64,000 bases of DNA. Source: Lateolabrax maculatus (Eukaryota > Chordata > Actinopteri > Acropomatiformes > Lateolabracidae). Positions 59,301 through 64,000 of this stretch are shown here, piece by piece. The position numbers and the translations under genes were made by a program. The DNA lies in NCBI GenBank assembly GCA_031216445.1, contig CM062213.1, positions 4,478,001 through 4,542,000 on the forward strand, given 5' to 3'. The notes under the pieces were generated by a model. That model searched no databases, was not told where the DNA came from, and saw nothing but the letters and a program-made list of their open reading frames with translations. Numbering within the stretch: position 1 is the stretch's first letter; every line of letters begins with the position of its first letter.

Positions 59301-62300
59301 ACTCAGGGAGTTGTAGTTTATGTGGCTGATTTTGGTTTTGTTTCCTCAATCGGGACAACTTCCCTACACCAAGTATAGAAATAGAAATGCATTTTGAAAG
59401 AGATGGGTGACATATTTCAGTCTATTTCATAACATAAACATAATCCAAAAGCTTGGAAATGTCAATGGTACACGTAAACAGGAACTAACATACATTACTG
59501 GACTGAGTTTTGTGATTATATCTTTGTCACCCAGATGATGTCTCCACCGGCATCGATCAGGCAGGTATCTAGCTGCCTGTTGCAGTGGGTTTTTTACCGT
59601 CAAGTGAAACTTCAGATGCCACTGTCTGTCAAGAGGCGTCTCCACCGGTGACATGGCCAATCTTTGACACAACGCTCAGTCTGTCTCTCCGCAGTCCCAG
59701 GAAGGGACTGTCATGCTTCAGCAGGCCGGATAATTATTTCCCTCTTATCCCTCCTTGCCAGGGCCAATCCTAGCCTTCAATAGAAGCCAGGGACCGCACC
59801 ACTTCCCATCACCTCTCTTCGTTTCTTTTCTTCTCCATCTCTCTTCTTCCATCTGTTTCACTTCGCCTCACACTCTGACTTCAAGACCCTCTTTTCGCTC
59901 AGTCTGTCTTTGTGTCATTCTCTCTTTCTTGTTCTGTATCCTCTCTAAGAATAGATTTGCACAGGCAAAATAGCTCCTCAGTTTGACAGAATAGATGCTC
60001 AAAGTAGTAAACGTAACATAAAAGATGTGTGCCATGCAAACATCTTCATTACATGGCTTGCCTTACTCATTGGATGCTCCCTATACAGATGACAAAGAAC
60101 ACATGAAATCTAGCACTTTCTTTCATCCTCACAGCTTTATAATTCTGCTGTGATAAGAAGGCACAATGACACAGTGGGGGCAATTTCAAGGAATTAAATC
60201 ATTCTAAGAAACTGTTGGCTGTGTCTAAAGTCTGAATGCTGCGTTGCGACAGACGTTGTTTACCTTTTATCTTTTGTAACACGGCAGAGTATTGCTTATT
60301 TGTGTAGACTATGTAAACAAGCCTTTTTTTCATTTTTGTCATCTATATGCATACGTATAAACATTGCTCTGCAGTGATAATTTGATAACACCACCATTTT
60401 GGCTTTGTGTGGAGGAATATGTTGTTATTCCATCAGTTTTCTCATGGGTCCAGGTGTATCTAGTTCTCACGTCCCTTTTGGCTGTCCCATCTCCTAAAGT
60501 AAATGGTGGGTAGTTAAACTCAGTACTTTGTGTTTTCGGATGCAACATGACGGGTAGAAGATGTGACATCAAGTCCAAACAAAACACATGTTAAGAAATC
60601 CTAAACAACACAGTGCGCATGTAAGGCAATTTACTCCTATCTTACTTCAAATGTGGACAGAAACAGAATAATCGTTTCTCACCAACAGCAGTCCCGTCTT
60701 TCCAAGATGTGTCATTAGAGCCAGCCGGCCTGCCTTGATTTTGAAGCTGTGCATGTTAACCTGTGGCCCCAGGGCCGTGCGCGGGGCCCCCAGCAGATCG
60801 AAAACAAATAAACAAGGCCTGCCAGAGCGGGCGGTGACAGTACAGGCTGTCTCCAGTAGATAAGACAGAACAATAGCCCTTAATAGGCCACAGAGAGACA
60901 CACACCCATCTTCAGCCCGGCTTTTTTTTACTACTATCTGCTTGCTGGTAACAAAGGAAACAAGATGCTTTTCCTTTTCTTTTCTTTTTTCCTGCAGAGA
61001 GATTAGCGGCGCTTAACAGGGGTATGGGCATGAAAATGTGTATTTGAGTGATAATTCAGCTGTGCACGCACAACTTGTGACAAGGAGTTTTGCAGAATGA
61101 GAAGGAATACAATGCTTTTATTCCCCCCTGGGTTGAAACTTGGAGGAGAAAAGTACATTGTGTCTGTTTGCTGTTTATCAGTCTGTGGAAGGAATATGAA
61201 GACTTTCTAAACATGTGATGTTGCTGTCCAGTGTTAACTTCATATTTTAGTCAATACAGATGACCACCAGTGTATAATTTGATAGTTTTATCATTAGACG
61301 TACCTGTGGCCGCACTAACAACACACACATACTTTGTCAAACCTGCACTAAAGACAAATTTCATGGAAACTCAGAGACAGGAGGGGTACAATACAGGGCC
61401 ATGTGAGCATGTCAAATTGTCTGGGCTACATTTTTTACTTGCCCTAAATGCACTTAGTGAGGCATATAATAGCAGGCAGAAAAGCCTGTTTCTCCTGTGA
61501 AGGCCCTTTTTTTGACTTTGACGCAAAAAAGCCTTGGCAGGGTATCTGAATGCCAGCAGCAATGATCCTATTTTGTAAAATCTGAATCATTTCACCAGCA
61601 CCCAGGTAGAAGGCACCGGCTCATGCCGTAATACTGCCTGAAAGAAGACACAAAGATCCTTTAAAAAGAGCGAGCTGGCAGTGGCACATTACACCTGATG
61701 CCTTTATGCTGAGCTCTGATGAAAGAAATCCACCCCGCTGCCAAGTTAGCTCACCTGAAATGAATGCCTTTAAGGGAAAGAGGCTGTACTTGGTTCTGTG
61801 ACAGGAGGTAAAATGCACAGCGATGCTGGAGAATTTAGACGGATTGGTGTGTGCAATGCTATTTCATACCTTAAGGCTGGATTTCTGAGACACTGTGAGC
61901 TGAATGGAGCAGAGAAGTGTTGGACTTTTGATTGGAGAGGGCATTATACCAAGGAAATTGACCCTAAATGTGGCTCGCTTTCTTTTGACCTGTTCATCAT
62001 TGTGGCATTTAACCCCATACAGACCTGTACCTTGCTGAAAAGAAGCAATATATATTTAAAACTAAGGTGCACAGTGCAGTTTATCACCAATATGCCTGAC
62101 CAAAGTATATATTACATTTTAGAACTTAATGAGCTCTCCTGGGAGAAAACATGATTAGAAAGATGAATGAATGAAGATGCACACATTTTTGCCTTTTCTG
62201 CTCATTCACCTCCAGTCTGCATATTTCCAGTTTCCAGTTTTTTCCTTTGGCACACAGTATCACATTATCTCAGTTCAAATTACAGTGAGGTGGTTTTGTC

Positions 62301-63057
62301 TGTGTGTGTGTGTGGGTGTCGCAGCTCTGGATCTGTGATCTTAACTTGGAACAGGCAGAAGTGGAACTTTTACATCAAACGTCTGCTTATTTTAGGCTGT
62401 CGGTTTGTACAAGGAACATTATGTTCCTTTAGGCTGTACACTTGCTTGTAAACCAAAACCAGAGAATTATAAGAAGAAGAAAAAGAGCAAAGCAAAGCAA
62501 AGTGTAACTCAGTTCGCGCCACATCCATATTTCTATAAACTGCATTTACTTCTGTGCCAAGCCACATAAATCATGTCTTATGTATCATTAATATACATGG
62601 GTGTCAATAGAGACGCATGAATGGAAGAAATATGGCTCTTCCCAGTAGAGACAGAGTTGAAAAATGGGCTGCAGATAGGGTGAGAATGGAGCCCTCTCTA
62701 GTGAGACTGTTAAAAAAGGCATCTAAATCTCTGCTGCCCCCCAGTGGCGTTCAGATAATGCTGTGTGTCTGTTAGTGTTTGTGAGTTAGTGTGTTTGTGA
62801 GACCCTGAGTCAAACCTGTGATACAGTATGTGAAGTCTCATCCACCCAAAATCTTAAACTGTATAGTCACAATTATGTTAATACGTGAATATGATAAAGT
62901 GGCGTCCCATACTGCTGTGGTTCAGTGTCTTCTATCTAACATGGGGAGCAGTCTACCACAACTGTCATATTAAATCCGTTCTATTGTTAATGCATTGCGC
63001 TTTGCATGTGCTAGTAATACACCTACAGTCGCTCTCAACCACCAATCATTTCATCTA

Positions 63058-63600
63058 AGTATTGTCAAGGAATCTAAGAGCTGTTTCGAGACAGAAATAG
63101 GTTCAGGAGACCTGGGATGTCTTAAGAAGGAATATTTATTGATCACATGTGAAACACAGTTCGCTGCCACCCAAATCTGAAGATGGTGTCCTGAAGCTCA
63201 GTATTTAACCCTCCCCAGACTGTTAAGTTTTGCTCCATCTAAATAAGGTTATTTCTAACTCAGCCTGCCATGTGTTAGGATTCTATTGGATATCGTATTT
63301 AAACAAGGAACCATGCCCACCTTAGTTTACCTAGCAACAGCATAGCCTCTCTGCAGTCTGTCTTATCCAGCGCCTCCAAACTTGGCGCCAGCCTGTTGGG
63401 TCTAAACCTGAATACAGAAGATTTCTAGCTGACCTTCGTCTACCAGGCGCCAGAGCCAACTCGGCCTTATCAGGTCCACACAGTGAGACAGGCAGGCGAA
63501 CAGAGACAGGCAGCTGACCTGACCTGTGAAGCACTGCCTTAACTAACTTTTAACAAGTGGGAAATTTAACATACAAGAAGGAAAATTCCTTCACAAGTAT
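63058..63600. mobile_element. Solo LTR of a retrotransposon (533 bp) with perfect 5-bp target duplication
   Basis: The unit 63063-63595 begins tgtcaaggaat and ends attccttcaca. These are inverted copies of each other with one mismatch and have the canonical TG...CA termini of long terminal repeats. The pentamer agtat lies directly outside both ends (63058-63062 and 63596-63600), matching an integrase-made 5-bp duplication. Inside, a TATA-like gtatttaa at 63201 and an aataag string at 63242 could be promoter and polyadenylation remnants on the + strand. No gag, pol or second LTR is present, so this is best read as the product of LTR-LTR recombination. The family (Gypsy or retrovirus-like) cannot be decided from the LTR alone. 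Confidence 0.85.
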
Positions 63601-64000
63601 GTTTGCTTCATAGGATCTTTGTCTAAAACTGCATTAAACTGCACATGTACAGCAGTTTGAATCAATTTAAATGTATTTCAGATCACTGGTGGTCAGGCTG
63701 AAAGATGTGCAGTACATACACAAACTCAAGCCTAAGGATTTTATCAATAATATTCAAGCTCCAGATATGCATCTCTCCTCCATTTCTTTTTTTAAATTGG
63801 CTGTGTACAAATTCATTGTGGCATTGGCAATGTTGACCCCCTGCTGTGGGCCACACCTGCCCAAGGCAGCAGGGAAACACACTCACACATGTTCCCTAAT
63901 GCAGCAGAGAACATAGACCCACATACATACACACACTACACTCGTTGAACTGCAGTTCGCATCTAACTGGCTGTCAGAAGAAGTGTTCAATACACGGCTG

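Larger units (their letters stand above)
37564..64000 (+). other. SUCLG2 intron 9 (more than 26.4 kb), non-coding
   Basis: The rest of the window follows the donor gtagga. No further SUCLG2 exon and no other host gene was recognised on either strand. The longest open frames (42833-43297 minus, 61798-62154 plus, 57870-58223 plus, 48310-48675 minus) show no motifs or coding-like composition. Contents that can be supported are CA and homopolymer repeats, a short hairpin repeat (47151-47265) and a solo LTR (63063-63595). Long last introns are also a feature of mammalian SUCLG2. Confidence 0.75.

Noticed and set aside
61798..62154. 118-codon + frame, searched as a possible SUCLG2 terminal exon
   Set aside because: It has no similarity to the CoA-ligase domain end, and the frame lacks suitable splice context.
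37564..64000. Search for tRNA, snoRNA, miRNA or CRISPR-like arrays
   Set aside because: No convincing cloverleaf, box motifs or regularly spaced repeats were seen by eye; a covariance-model search would be needed to exclude small RNAs.

Overview
The window is vertebrate, almost certainly teleost fish, nuclear DNA. It is AT-rich, sparsely coding and rich in microsatellites. It carries a split, GT-AG-spliced mitochondrial enzyme gene and fish-type mobile elements (an L2-like LINE, hAT-type MITEs, a PIF/Harbinger fossil and a solo LTR). Nothing bacterial, such as an operon, CRISPR array or integron, is present.

The one recognisable host gene is SUCLG2, on the + strand. It encodes the beta subunit of the GDP-forming succinyl-CoA ligase of the mitochondrial matrix. 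Eight consecutive internal coding exons are visible at 4898-5039, 26581-26680, 27727-27817, 29491-29643, 30591-30680, 32196-32292, 35995-36156 and 37421-37563. They total 978 nt, exactly 326 codons, with no internal stop and compatible phases at every junction. The first exon (start codon and mitochondrial presequence) and the last exons (rest of the CoA-ligase domain) were not found and probably lie outside the window. The window therefore starts in intron 1 or 5' flank and ends inside a last visible intron of more than 26 kb.

Layout. 1-4897: intron 1 or 5' flank, with a decayed hAT-like element at 3444-4143. 5040-26580: the 21.5-kb intron 2, which holds most of the recognisable mobile DNA: a 5'-truncated L2-like LINE with an 805-codon open frame (9375-12494, minus), a PIF/Harbinger transposase fossil (about 14531-14662, minus), a 296-bp hAT-type MITE with a perfect 8-bp target duplication (17255-17550), and a 1.95-kb foldback element with arms of about 0.5 kb (19804-21758). 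An unassigned protein-like minus-strand segment (21763-22110) abuts the foldback element. 26681-37420: compact exons and short introns with few mobile elements; one dispersed teleost-type repeat sits in intron 7. 37564-64000: non-coding, with microsatellites, one short hairpin repeat, a 533-bp solo LTR with a perfect 5-bp target duplication (63063-63595), and several stretches that resemble conserved non-coding elements.

I found no previously undescribed multi-gene system. The best leads are the protein-like minus-strand segment next to the foldback element, the foldback element itself, and the long LINE frame. All family assignments come from motif recognition by eye, without database searches.
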